Part shown: piece by piece, positions 12,432-23,687 of the stretch
Numbering within the stretch: position 1 is the first letter of the stretch
Layout: each line of letters starts with the position of its first letter
Source of the DNA: Neoscytalidium dimidiatum
Lineage: Eukaryota; Ascomycota; Dothideomycetes; Botryosphaeriales; Botryosphaeriaceae
DNA: 64,000 nucleotides
Assembly (NCBI GenBank): GCA_037367355.1
Contig: CM074701.1
Location: forward strand, 1,054,001 to 1,118,000
Direction: 5' to 3'
The notes under the pieces: model-generated
Database searches by the model: none
Told to the model about the DNA's origin: nothing
The model's input: only the letters and a program-made list of their open reading frames with translations
Made by a program: the position numbers and the translations under genes

Positions 12432-12752
12432 GTCAGTGGCAGCTTTGCTTTTCGCATTAGCACTTCTCCAATTGCTGCGTAGATGGGGATATTTAGCATA
12501 ACATTATCCCTGCGAATGGGGTGCCAGAAAATCGATGGGGTAATGTTATCAAAAGCGGCAAGAACCGGAACCCCACTCCAGAGCCCCGCTCCCCGCATCC
12601 CAAATAGGCAAACGACCAAGGTCACTGTGGAGATTTGCATCAACTGTAACTCATGTGGTGTTCTAACGTAGAAAAGGAAAAAAGAAAGCTATATCTGTCT
12701 CGATATCTGGGCGAGGTTCCTCTTAATTCTTCATATCCTCCTCATCAACACT
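12432..12752. promoter_or_regulatory. Divergent promoter region between SDR and P450 genes
   Basis: This 321-bp gap separates two head-to-head start codons (SDR at 12431 on minus, P450 at 12753 on plus) and must hold both promoters. No clear TATA box is visible on either strand. Shared regulation is inferred from the layout only. Confidence 0.55.
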
Positions 12753-14527
12753 ATGGACGAAATACGAAAAGTCGTATCAGATCAGCCGTTCCGCTTCCGT
12801 GCCATCTTTGCGTTGGCAGGATTAGTGATACTAGCCAGTACCGCCTCTTTATTTTCTATATTCGCAAGAAGGAGACACGGGAAAAAGTACCATTATCCGC
12901 CTGGACCCAGGGGCTGGCCAGTGGTAGGAAATGCCTTCCAGATTGATCAGAGTGCCCCTGGCTTGTCATTCAAAGCTCTGGGTGAGAAATATGGAGACAT
13001 GTATATCTATTCTGCATCTCTGTACGCTTCTATTAACCTTTTGCCAGATTCTCAATTTTCATGGGCCGAAGTCGTTGGGTAGTGCTCAACTCGCAAGAGC
13101 TGGTCAGAGAGCTCCTTGACCGTCGTGGGAGGCTTTACATCAGCCGGCCGCCGTTCCCAGTCTCCCAGGACATCCTCTCTGGCGGTAACCGCATCGTTCT
13201 GATGGAGTACGGCGAGCGCTGGAGAAATCTTCGGAGAGTGATGCACCAGTTGCTGATGGCAAGCCACGTAAGTCTGCGCTGAGCAACTCTGTGCTCACGG
13301 CTGACGTGACCTAGGCCGATGATTTCAAGCCATATCAGGATGTGGATTCACGCAAGCTCGTATGGGACTACTATACTGCGCCGGAGAGGTACTTTGCTCA
13401 TGGTGCAAGATTTGCCAACTCTGTAATCTTCTCGGCTGTCTTTGGGCGCCGGACGAGCATGCAGGAGAAATCCGTGCGGGAGCTATTTTCCACCATCGAC
13501 GACTTCATTGCTACGCAGCTGTCTCCATCAGCCAGCTTGATTGATAACTTTCCAACACTTGCGAAGGTGCTGCCAAAACCACTGCAGTGGTATCGTCCGC
13601 ATGCAGAGAGGGTATTCAATAAGACAGTTGCCGTTTACGAGGCGTTCTTTGATGACCTTGACAAACGGCTGGAGGCTGGTCAAGATCCTCGATGCTTTGC
13701 ACGGGAGATGAACAAGATTGCGGATAAGTATGGCTTTGACCGGAACCAGCGATACTATTGCGCGGGCACGATAATCGAAGCCGGCAGTGATACAACGAGG
13801 AACCAGATCAACATCATGATTGCCGCAGCTGCAAAGTTTCCAGAATGGGTGAAAAGGGCTCAAGCCGAGATTGATTCAGTCTGCGGATATGCTGAAAGAC
13901 TCCCGACGTTCGAGGTAAGTATTCCTTGCATGCCAATTCCGAGCATCAAGAATGCACTAAATGGAAGGGCAGGACTGGGAGCGTCTTCCGTTCATCAAAG
14001 CAGTGATTAAAGAGTCCCTGCGGTGGAGGCCGAACATGACAGCAACAGGCACTCCTCGTGTCCTCATCGAAGATGACAACATCGGTCCGTACACCTTCGA
14101 AAAAGGGACAATATTCACGTATAATCACTTTGGCCTCTCTCACAACGAAGATATCTTCAGAGAAAATGCCTTCTTCCGTCCGGAGCGCCACCTTAACGAA
14201 GATATAGATGACATGTTGAAGGGACACCTTGGATTTGGACTGGGTAAGGAAGCTTTGCCTTGTGATGTTTTGCCAAGCTAAGAGTCCTTAGGTAGGCGAG
14301 TGTGCCCTGGCTGGCATGTCGGCGCTCGGAATATGTTCATTGCATTTTCTCGTCTCCTCTGCTGCTTCAACTTCGAGGAAGATCCGAGTGCTCCCATTGA
14401 TGATAGTCGCATTGAGCCGATGGCACATGAAACCGCACCATTTGCAATACGTATTTTTCCAAGAAGCGAAAAGCACATTCAGCTCATCAATGATGAGTGC
14501 AGAGGTGCTGGAGTCGCGGTGGAATGA
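12753..14527 (+). CDS. Cytochrome P450 monooxygenase (O-methylsterigmatocystin oxidoreductase-like)
   Basis: Exons are 12753-13000, 13048-13267, 13315-13914, 13973-14243 and 14292-14527; introns of 46-58 bp have GT-AG ends. The 524-residue protein has the usual microsomal P450 length. An N-terminal membrane anchor (about residues 14-36) is followed by the proline-rich hinge YPPGPRGWPVVG. The I-helix reads AGTIIEAGSDTT, the K-helix ExxR is ESLR, and the heme loop is FGLGRRVCPG with the ligand Cys451. All key residues are present, so the enzyme should be functional, ER-bound and dependent on a P450 reductase. The overall pattern resembles the large fungal O-methylsterigmatocystin-oxidoreductase-like group. 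The substrate is unknown, and no polyketide synthase lies in this window. It is divergent with the SDR gene at 11304-12431. Confidence 0.9.
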
Positions 14528-15959
14528 ACAAACAACACTCGTAGTGAACAAATCAAAGATCTGCAAAAGATTTATTCATGCGTTCTAGCTCTATTGTAGC
14601 CTATAAAATCCTCCGAGTATTTTAGGAGGGTGATCTCAAAGTTAAACATGACTTTTCGAAGTAATTTGATGAAAGACTAGCTATCGTAAGACCAAAGAGG
14701 ACACCGGATCACTGGTGGACTTCGAAACGCAGGTAGGTATGACATTGGCTGCTCGTCTTCTGTGAGGTGTCTCTAATTTCGCGGCCAACATGTTTTCATT
14801 GCTTTGGAGACTGGATGTACTGTGAAGGGCGGATTGATAAGCGCCGAGAGCACATTTCGCGACCGGACCAAAAATCTTCGGCGCATTAGCCGTCTAATAA
14901 AGATACTGAAAATACCAAGCGTGAGATATATCTTGGTATTCTCAAGTCACTGTCAAGTTATCGAAAGCTGCTCATAGAATGTGAGTGAATAAGTACCATT
15001 TTTTTTTTTAATAAACTAATTCTATTTTCCTCCACCAGCAATCATCGGACTCAGCGCACTTAATCGCTCGGATACGTATTGTAAACACTACGTGATTTTG
15101 TATATCTAAAGTTAAATCTCTTGAAGGGACCTTCGAGTGTCTAGAACGTTTCGGCGACGACATGCAGCCTAGGCACAACGCTAAGCCGTCCCATACAGTC
15201 GATTCAAGGTACACGATTGCGTCTTCTACCAAGATCATCACCACCGTTGATGCTCTGCAGTATATACATAAGGTATATATAAGTCTGAATGAATATATTG
15301 GTAGTATACTACAAGAATGGAAGAATTCAAATATCGTTCTCCGCTGGGAAATAGATGGGCTTGCCATCTTCGTCATAGTCAGTCAAGGAGTTACAATCCG
15401 GTATGCAAGCCTGGCATTTATGCACATCCTTGATTCTCTCAGTAGATACCACGCGAAGTATTATTGACAGGTCTATTTGCATGAGGCCGCTTTCCCACTC
15501 AAAGGAGCTGGCGTAGGCTCTTGAGCGCAAGACGCTCCAGAAATACAAGGAGCCCCGCAAACCGCAGCCCCGCGAGTAGACTGTCGCACTTTGCCGAGCT
15601 CAACCAACTGCACTACCGAACGTGAGCACGATGCTCACCGAAAGAAGCTTTCGTGCTTTTTCTCGTCACGGAACGCGGCACAAAATAGATGTACTCCCGG
15701 CATGGACTTGGCCAGCGTCACGGCTTTGCTCCCCTCCCCTCGCCCACTCTTCCTAGCCCACTTTCCCTACGAAACAAAATTCTGATGCAACCAGATCGAA
15801 CGCGTCACGCGCATGAAACTCGGCGCCTACATGCAACCTATATTTTCGCCCCGCTCAGCCTGACGAACATCCTCTACCACATCGGCACTCACCCCCAAAA
15901 ACCTACTTGCTCCGCCTCGCCCAAAGAAAAAAATTTTTTTTTTCCAACGCGCAGTCACT
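14528..15959. other. Spacer without a credible gene
   Basis: The stretch is mixed, partly AT-rich sequence with T/A homopolymers near 15000. Around 15540-15640 the minus strand contains GCAGTTGGTTGAGCTC, which resembles a tRNA D-arm/A-box, but no T-loop (GTTCGA) follows, so no tRNA is called. Confidence 0.45.
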
Positions 15960-16300
15960 AGTGCCTTCGAAGAAATCAGATATTTCTAGCCGAATAGCCG
16001 GCGACTACGGCGGCGACGGCCTCTTCGCAGGCGTGCCGGACCTGCTCGTCTTCTACGCCACGCTCCTGCGCCGCGACCCGCACATCCTGAGCGAGGCAAT
16101 GATGGGTGATATATTCACGCCGCATCTAGCGAACCCAGACGGACTCGAGAGAAACAAGAATATGGATCCGGGCGCGATGTGCGGAGTGCCGGGGGGACGT
16201 AGACTCAATACAGGCCGGGTGGGAGGAGGCAAGGGACGATTGCGTTGTCTGGGATATGGAACTACCACTTTGTGGGTGTATACATGCATGATGCTGAGAA
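15960..16300 (+). pseudogene. Fragment of a serine beta-lactamase-like (transesterase family) gene
   Basis: An open stretch encodes GDYGGDGLFAGVPDLLVFYA, then a segment ending in IFTPHL. This resembles the late part of fungal class C beta-lactamase/LovD-like serine hydrolases (GGGGLFSTAPDYLKFL...LFTPQL). The SxxK and YxN parts that should precede it are absent, and the frame degrades after about 16230. The call is a similarity judgement over about 70 residues. A fragment or relic is likely; a badly resolved multi-exon gene is possible. Confidence 0.45.
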
Positions 16301-18039
16301 GCTAGGGAAGGCGGCGTGGTTGGATGCTTGGCTGACGATTGTTGTAATGGATTAGTCTGGACGGTGGCGTTGCGGAGTTGTAAGCAATGCACGTATTGCT
16401 GAGTGGGAGCGAGAAGACGGTGGAGCAGCTGAATATATTTGAGAAAGCGGATCATACAACTTTGGAAGAGGCGTGGAAGAGAGCTTGAGAGATGGTGGGC
16501 GGAGAGGTTGGCTGGTTTCAAAAATGCGGCGGGCTCACGGGGGATCATTGTGGATTGTTGCTTCTTTACTTTTTTTTTTTTAGCCTATCTCCATCTTGCA
16601 TAGATCGCTCACAGGCTGTCGTGGAATAGGCCCTGGACAGTTGAAACAATCGATACTTACGTCCCAACACTACGGGAGCGTTGAGGTGGCCCCAGGAGCT
16701 CTATCCGGACGACTTTGCATTTTCGTCTCCGAATACCGTTCTAATCTATCTATATGCAACAGCTGATATAAAGGCGGTGTCTGCTGATGCTGCCGATCGT
16801 GCCCGCGGCCCGCGGGCAACACGACGCAGAGTAAGCCGCGTCTGCATAAGTCCCATCAAGTCTTAGCATCCTGCCTCAAGCACCAATGGGAAGCTTGACA
16901 TCGGCATGAATCACATGAAATCAGGGTCTAACAGATCCATAGCGTGGCCCAGACGCATCACCACGTGTCGCCACGCTTGTTTTATGCTGCCCGATACTCA
17001 CCCAGCCTGTTGGCATGGCTGTGCGCAGCTGATCAACCGTATAGCCGCGTCCACATCATACTCTGCTTCAGCACAAGGACTTTGCGTTTTATGTCCACCC
17101 TCCTTCAAGATCTATCTCACCAAACGTACTCTCCAAGTGCATACAGACTTTCGCCTCCACGAGACTCAGCCCTGCCTCCCACGTGTGCGCCCAACTCTCC
17201 AGGCTTTTCCCAAATAAACTTCCTCCGCCCTCCCCGCCATTCGGCCCGTCCCGGGCAAATCATCGGCGTCAACGCCACAAACGCCCGCCCAAATTTCCCC
17301 ATGGGGCCGGAAGAGAGGGCGGCCTTGCTGATAAATTGGTCGGCTTGTTCGTTCCGGTGGGATGGAGATTGGTATTGAAGGCAAATCCGATCTACACCTG
17401 TGCAAACTGATAATCCTGGGCTGACAGTGAGTTTGTGCTCGGCGACTTGGCCCGTTTTGGCGAAAATGCGGGTCAGGATGTACTGCCGTGGTCGGACAAT
17501 CAGGCAAGTTCTCGAGTCGAATATGCTGAATATTGAGTCAGAGTCATCCGGTAAACAAGACCGTAATCACTGATGGGATGATAGGGACGAATAAGTAGCG
17601 GAAGGTTTCGTTTTTCGCCTCGTACATGAACAGGATGTCGGGCGTATCCCGTATTGCTAACTACTTAGAAGCGGGTTTTGCCTATTTCGAAGAGAAGAGT
17701 TATTATTATTCAAACCGAAAGAAGGCCCTCGCGACTTGCTTTCCTCTTACGGAAAAGAAGAGGAGTCAAATTCCATTTGGGCGAAATTGCTATGCCGCGC
17801 CTTCTATCTGAGAATCATCTGAGAGCATGAAGAAAATCACCTAAACTGACAAAGCTTACTTCATTAGCAAATCATATCTCTTTTATCCTGGCTTACAAAG
17901 TAGAATAGCGAGTGGTATCAAACCCAATTTCGTCTATGTTGAAGCAAGCCCGCGCTCCGAACGGTAAGGCCAAGGCCCCAAAAGGAAAAACGTAACATCA
18001 TGCAACCAAGCCCTTCATGTACGCGCCACGCCATGCAAA
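16301..18039. other. Spacer without a credible gene
   Basis: The first part may include more decayed coding sequence of the preceding fragment: a frame ending at 16487 reads KTVEQLNIFEKADHTTLEEA. The minus strand around 17130-17260 has a protein-like piece (WAHTWEAGLSLVEAK when frames are joined), but nothing I can assign. A T-run lies near 16570. Confidence 0.4.
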
Positions 18040-19863
18040 CTATGCGTTCTCCATCTCCCTCACCGCCGTCCCTGGCCTCACCTTGACCACTATCTCCGCT
18101 GCCGACGCCGTCGGGGACGTCGACGCCAACCTACCACCCTTGCCCTTCCTCCTTTCCCTCAACGACGACGTTAGTCTCGCCATCACCCTCACCGTATCCA
18201 GCCAGGCGGCGCGGCAGTGGCTACGTGACGTGGCGACGTAGATCATGCAGTTCCAGAACCCTTGGGTGGGCGCGCAGGCCGCGCACGCGAGCGCTATGCC
18301 ATGGCTGGTCTTGCCGCCGTGGAGGGCCGTGTAGACGCGGTTGGCCGTGGCCGGAATCTACCATTAAAGTGACATCAGTCGAAATCCGAGCATTTTTATA
18401 TGAGAGAAGGGGGAAGGGCAGGGGATTGCTACGCACCCAGACAATGAACAACGCGATGAACATCAGGAACGCCACTTTTGCGTATCCCCAGGCCGCGTCG
18501 CTGGCGATGCCGTACCGCGTATGCAGCTTGTTAGGGTCGTCGTCCCGCTGCTGCTGTGCTCCAGACGCCGAACCGCCAGACTCTACGCGGTCCAGGTTCG
18601 CGAAGCGGGTGTCGGGTCCCGCGTCGCCCGGGCCGGCGGTGACGGACGCGGTGGCGAAGAACTTGTTGATGTCGCGGTCGGTCTGCCGGCCGTTCGAGAA
18701 GGGCCAGATGGCCGAGTTGCAGCACGTGTTGCACGAGTCCTTCTGCCCCGTGCACACGCAGTGCGGCGCCGTCTCCTGCTGGTCGGACTTGATGTGCGCG
18801 TGTGCCGGTGGGCTTAGCTGCCGCGTGCTGGAGAAGGAGGAGCGCGTGGCGTGGTCGGTTTTGCACTGCGAAATCGTCATGCTGTCGTTATCTCTGCTCA
18901 TGACATCTTCGGAGATGACTTCGATCTCTGTAACACGTTGGATGCGGTTCGTTTGGATGTTAGCGGTGAATGGGTTGCCGGTTTCAAGGAGGGGTATGGG
19001 CGGGTCCGAGAGGTTGCGGCGTATGCCGTGCGAGTTGCGGAGGTAGGACCGTTGGCGAAAGATTTCTCTGCCCGTGCAGATGTAGATGCTGATGGTTGCG
19101 AGGATAACGACCCTGGTTTGGAAGGTTAGCTCACCTTCCTGAAAGATGGGTTCATTGAGGCGCCAAGACGCAGGATCCATACCAAAGGGGGACGTAGAAA
19201 AATGCAAATCGTGCCCATTCATAGTCCTTTGTGACCCAGCACCAGAGCTATTCATGTGAGAAGAAGAGTTTGCGAGGTTGTTTCTTCTGGAACTCACTCC
19301 GGCGTCCCCGTATATGTGGGTATGTATTGGTGACAGATCGAGGATAAGATAGACGATAGATGGGAGAAACCAGAGTCCGTAATTGATGGCTACATATCTT
19401 AGTTCAAGATTCCGAAGGTCGTTTGCGTCGTATTTACTTCTCCACTGTCACTGGACAACGTCTTTGTTGCATATCCGAAGAGGCTCACCGAAAGAAGGTC
19501 AAATATACGTTCAAAGCCATTGAGAACGTCCACATTGCGTCCGCTGGCATGAACCTATTGACCAGAGGTCAAGACAAGATTACCATGGACCTGAGAAGGA
19601 TAAATAACCCACATCTGCATGAGAAAGCCTTGGAAACGACACAACTCCAAACTAGCTCCATAGTCGGGAATTCCGGAGATAGATATTATCGTTCCTAAAT
19701 TACAGAAAACATTTCCGATGGATGCGTAGATGATAAGCCGGTTGATTGGTTTGCGGAAGTATGGAAAAGCGGCAAAGGTGCCCACAACGAAAACCGTACA
19801 GGTGACTGAGATGAATGATGCTGTTCTGGCTACCGTCTCGTACGAGCGGGCTTCATCAGCCAT
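18040..19863 (-). CDS. cAMP-receptor-like seven-transmembrane G-protein-coupled receptor
   Basis: Minus-strand exons are 19863-19613, 19554-19489, 19436-19298, 19247-19183, 19112-18437 and 18357-18040, giving 504 residues. The exon junctions restore the family pattern: FRKPINRLIIYASIGN (end of helix 1 to helix 2), CRFQGFLMQMFMPADAMW, FFRKYDANDLRNLELRYVA, YGDAGLWCWVTKDYEWARFA, then VVILATISIYICTGREIF (helix 5). A long Ser/Thr-rich third cytoplasmic loop follows (about residues 200-378), then helix 6 (FLMFIALFIVWI), helix 7 (GFWNCMIYVATS) and a cytoplasmic tail. This is the fungal class related to Dictyostelium cAMP receptors. It should sit in the plasma membrane and couple to heterotrimeric G proteins; the ligand is unknown. 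An upstream in-frame ATG at 19944 would add 27 residues. The 19863 start is preferred because it gives a short extracellular N-terminus. Confidence 0.88.
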
Positions 19864-21864
19864 GACGACGAGAAGAACACTCGCTGAGGGACCAAAGGTG
19901 TTGGCGGGAGAGTTAAGAGAGAGATTTATGGTAACAGTAATCATCGATTGGTGTTTTCGAGCCTGTGGGGAAGAACGTGGTCGCTTAGATACATTGTCGG
20001 CGTAGCTGCCCTCGCGTGCGAGGAGGTACCTCGCAGGCGGGTCAACCGCTCGCTCTTGAAAGGCATCGACGCGAGACAGCAAATCTCAGGCCGCGGACAG
20101 CCCTCGGAGGAGCAGGGCCCCTGAAGAATCCAACTGCCGACTCATGCACTGTGCATCTCTGGGCACGTGGCAGAGCAACCAATGGCGGGGGAAAGTGCTG
20201 CCCTATGAAGGCTACCTGGGCAGAAAAGTGGAAGAGAGGGTGCAAATCAGCCGAGGCGGATAAGCCCGGGTATCGACGATTCGCCGATCAGAACCAGGCT
20301 GAGCCTGGAGAGACTCAAGCTGAGTGCCGCGAGCCACGAGGCAGAGGGCGTCCCGGGGCACCCTCATTGAATTTAACGAGTCGGGAAAGCGCCGACAGAA
20401 GGGCCGAGCCCGCGAATATGCGCGTGAGACGGTGGCGTCCAAGTGTAGGTTGAGGAATGGGACGATGTTGCAGTGGGAATAAGCTCATCAACGGACCGAA
20501 AGCCCACGCAGCAATGACCGCGATGCGCCTTGCTTATTTGGGTAAATCATGAACCATATTCAGCCGTGCCCTCCGTACGCCTATCCTCTATTACCGCCTT
20601 GTTCCTCCAAGCTTAACCAGCTGTCTACCCACCCGACCCATCTGGATGGTTGCAGATCCTTCCACTCGCAAGATGTGCCATCTGTCGCAATTACCATGCG
20701 CGTCATATGCTCTGCCACGTGTCTATCAGCATCTAAGATGTTCTCAACACACCAAGATCTAGACCTGTCCATTCAAATTGTCAGTAAGAAAATGTCCCAA
20801 CGCCTTCTTCGGCAAACAGTGGACTCTACACATCACAATTACCCATGCCATCAGCACAATCGCCACTCTCTAAAAAAAAGTTCGAGCTGACACCAAGTAA
20901 AAGCAGCAGCTGTCTCTCCTCTGCAAAGAACGATGGCATGGTCCTCACTGACGCACTTATCACCATTGCCTAAATTTGACATGCTCATCATCCCACCAAA
21001 GATTCTTGCCTGAAAGATTCTGCTGAGGCGCAACATCCCGACCAGTATTGTCTATCTTCTTGTCACAGATTTCAGCAGTTACGTCGATGCCAATTGCCAC
21101 AAAGAGCTTCGAATTCCGCCCATGGCTGTAGATTACATTAGGCATGTAAGACTCAGCGCCTCGTCTAGGACCTATGCACGGAATATCTCTGAAGTATATT
21201 GCGAGTGTCTGAACAAAACCTTAGTGCTAGTGACAGGGAGAGCGTAGATCTGCAGCCTCTTCATTGTGCAGATCAGAAGCTGTTTGAGGGCCAACTCACG
21301 GTTTGAGGATAGTGCACTCATGTTGCCTTCACTTGTCTCAGGCAATTTCCGTAGCCTGCTATCACTTATACTACGCTACATGGACGTAACACCGAAGATT
21401 GATATTATAATGACGCTAGATAGACCAAGTCTTTCCATTAGTCAAATAATGGTATTGATCTGGGCTTCATAAAATCTGGTGCTTAGAATTGGGAGTCGAG
21501 ATAAGCCAATGGAAGAGGAAAAAGAATATGAGAAATTTTAAGAATTCAAGACGGTTGGAGAGTGACGTGCGCAATAATAGGTGGAAAAAGACAACTATGA
21601 GAGTGTAGTGATTGACATACTGCCGTACGTTATTAGCCCTTGGTCACATCAGCTGAAGTGAAGCCGAGTATGCTGTTAGCCACCATGGTGTCCAGCACCT
21701 TCCAAAGGTAGTCAAAAATCGAAATAAAGTGGAGCCTAAGCCATATTTCCTTAGCGTAGAAAATCTCTTGGCATCGTTTGCTACATCTGTGGCTTGCGCT
21801 CTCTGTTTTCTTCTTTCCATGGTCTTTCCGCCGACTCACCTACCATCGCAACCTCCAGCCCGCA
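19864..21864. other. Spacer between divergent receptor genes
   Basis: About 2.0 kb separate the GPCR start (minus) from the first rhodopsin-type gene (plus), so promoters of both must lie here. Open frames are short and show no family motif. No RNA gene or repeat stands out. Confidence 0.5.
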
Positions 21865-23145
21865 ATGCCGACCGTCGCGCCACAATACACTGCTTCAGAC
21901 CGGCCACCAGGCTCCAACAATCATGCGGACTTGACCGGCCTACTTGCTGGCATCCTGGCTCTAATGGCCGTCCTGATGACGGCCTTCGTTGGAGCACGCT
22001 TCTACGCTCGAATCGTGATGCGACGCCTTGCGCCAGGCCTTGCCGACTGGATTATGCTCATCGCATGGGTGAGCACACAAGATAAAACAATATTGAGAAC
22101 TCGTGGATATCATTCACTACTTGCAGGGCGTCATCCTGAGCTGCAGCGCCATTCTGTGGTCTAACATTCCGTACGGCTTTGGACGCCATAGCTGGGACGT
22201 GCATCCAGACTGGTTCGGCCCTAATCTAAAGGGCGTCCTGATCTTCAGAGCTCTGTTCTTCGTTGGCGCAGCGCTGACCAAAATCTCCGTCTGCCTCACT
22301 TGCCTTCAGTTCTTTCCGAACCGCAAGTCCAACATTTGGTTCTGCCGCATCGCCATTGCTTTCTGCGCAACATGGGGTGCCTGTCTGTTCTTCCTCTTCA
22401 TTTTTCAGTGCAACCCTATATCGGACTACTGGCACCGGAATCCGATCCGTCGCTGCATTGAGGAGGAGAATCTGATCATGGCCGCAACGGTGATCAACTC
22501 TGCCGCCGACGTTGCCGTATTTCTCTGGCCCGCGCGATTTATTTGGGGCTTGAAACTTCCAGTGTCCAAGCGTTTGGAGCTGATTGGGTTGTTTTGTGTT
22601 GGTTGCTCGTAAGTCCTCCCTCCAAGAAGTCCGAGTTGATTGCATTGAGCGGACGCAGAATCGCGGCTTTGGGCCTCATCCGTATCTGGTACCAGACGCT
22701 CTACTTCACCACGCGAGACTTGTCTTGGGTCGGCAGTTGTGGTATGACGCTTATGGCAATCGAGGCCGACCTTGGTATCATTTGTGGCTGTGTGCCTACT
22801 GCCAAGCAAGGCTTCGTTGCGCTTTGCTCTTGCATCGGCTGCAAGAGGACTCCACAAAATGCCAGCCCGCCTCCGCCGGCGCCCGGTTACGTTGCACCCA
22901 CCACCACTCTCCGCGACTCTCGCCATGAGCCGGGCTACTCTATGGATGTGTCCGATATCATGATGTCACCTATGAAGAAGGAAGACTCCACGCCAGCTGT
23001 TGCGCCCCGCATATTGATGCCAATGCCTACCTTTCATGCGACGATGACGCTGGATAGCAGATTTGGATATTCTGGTGCCTCATTTCCCGCTCGCCATCAG
23101 CAGCGCCAAACGCCGGTTCACGGACAGTCCGCTCAAGAGGAATGA
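21865..23145 (+). CDS. Fungal rhodopsin-domain (PTH11/SAT20-like) integral membrane protein, copy 1
   Basis: Exons are 21865-22068, 22127-22608 and 22659-23145 (introns 58 and 50 bp), giving 390 residues. Helix 1 begins near GLLAGILALMAVLMTAFVGA and is followed by RFYARIVMRRL and ADW. Later helices carry GAALTKISVCLTCLQFFP, CNPISDYW and AADVAVFLWPARFIWGL, ending with ADLGIICGCVPTAKQ. This is the typical seven-helix fungal rhodopsin-domain pattern (related to PTH11). The cytoplasmic tail (about 100 residues) is Pro/Ser/Met-rich. These proteins are plasma-membrane or vacuolar and some act as sensors; no ligand can be given. A retinal-binding lysine is not expected in this group. The gene is followed after 542 bp by a paralog with the same exon structure. 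Confidence 0.87.
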
Positions 23146-23687
23146 CTATTTGCAGGGAAGATGAGCGGCCTGCGGAGGGATAACAGTAAAACAAGCGGAG
23201 GGGACGTGACAACCCAAGTCACTTAGTCTGCTCCATGAAAGGCAAAGATGAAGTGTTGCAATAGCCTCGAAATGGTACCCGGATCAGCCTCAACAGAAAA
23301 TTAAATCCATTATCGAGCATATTCAATGTTTTCTCGTGAATTGAAGTAAAGTTGCTTTTCAGAGACAAGTAGGGAACGCAGCGCGTCCGATGTAAGAAAT
23401 CGGTTGATGAAATCATCACGGAGAGCCCGGCAGACACAGCGAGTATAGTCACTCAACTCTTTCATTCACTCGTAAGAGCTGACACCGTAACGCTTTCCTT
23501 ATATGGCCGTCTACCACAAACCTCATCAGTTTGGACTGCCGAAAAGCTGCCGGAGCTGTGTCGCGTGCTCGACTCCATAAAACCCCTACACTCCAAATTG
23601 TTCAGCCTCGAACAACTTCTTTTTTCCTCCCCAGACCCGCCATCTCATCGCCCACTCTAAGACTTATTCTGCTCCTCCACAATTACG
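23146..23687. other. Intergenic region between the two rhodopsin-domain paralogs
   Basis: This 542-bp gap holds the 3' end of copy 1 and the promoter of copy 2. It has a pyrimidine-rich stretch near 23620, just before the ATG at 23688, and no other recognisable feature. Confidence 0.5.

Noticed and set aside
7394..14527. A complete secondary-metabolite cluster around the FMN oxidase, SDR and P450
   Set aside because: No polyketide synthase, NRPS, terpene cyclase, transporter or cluster regulator is present; only an SDR/P450 pair is supported.
15540..15650. Minus-strand sequence GCAGTTGGTTGAGCTCGG resembling a tRNA D-arm
   Set aside because: No anticodon arm or GTTCGA T-loop follows at a suitable distance and no acceptor stem can be paired.
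16906..17380. Protein-like piece (WAHTWEAGLSLVEAK) on the minus strand near 17.2 kb
   Set aside because: It needs joining of frames, and I could not tie it to any family; noted only as a possible relic.
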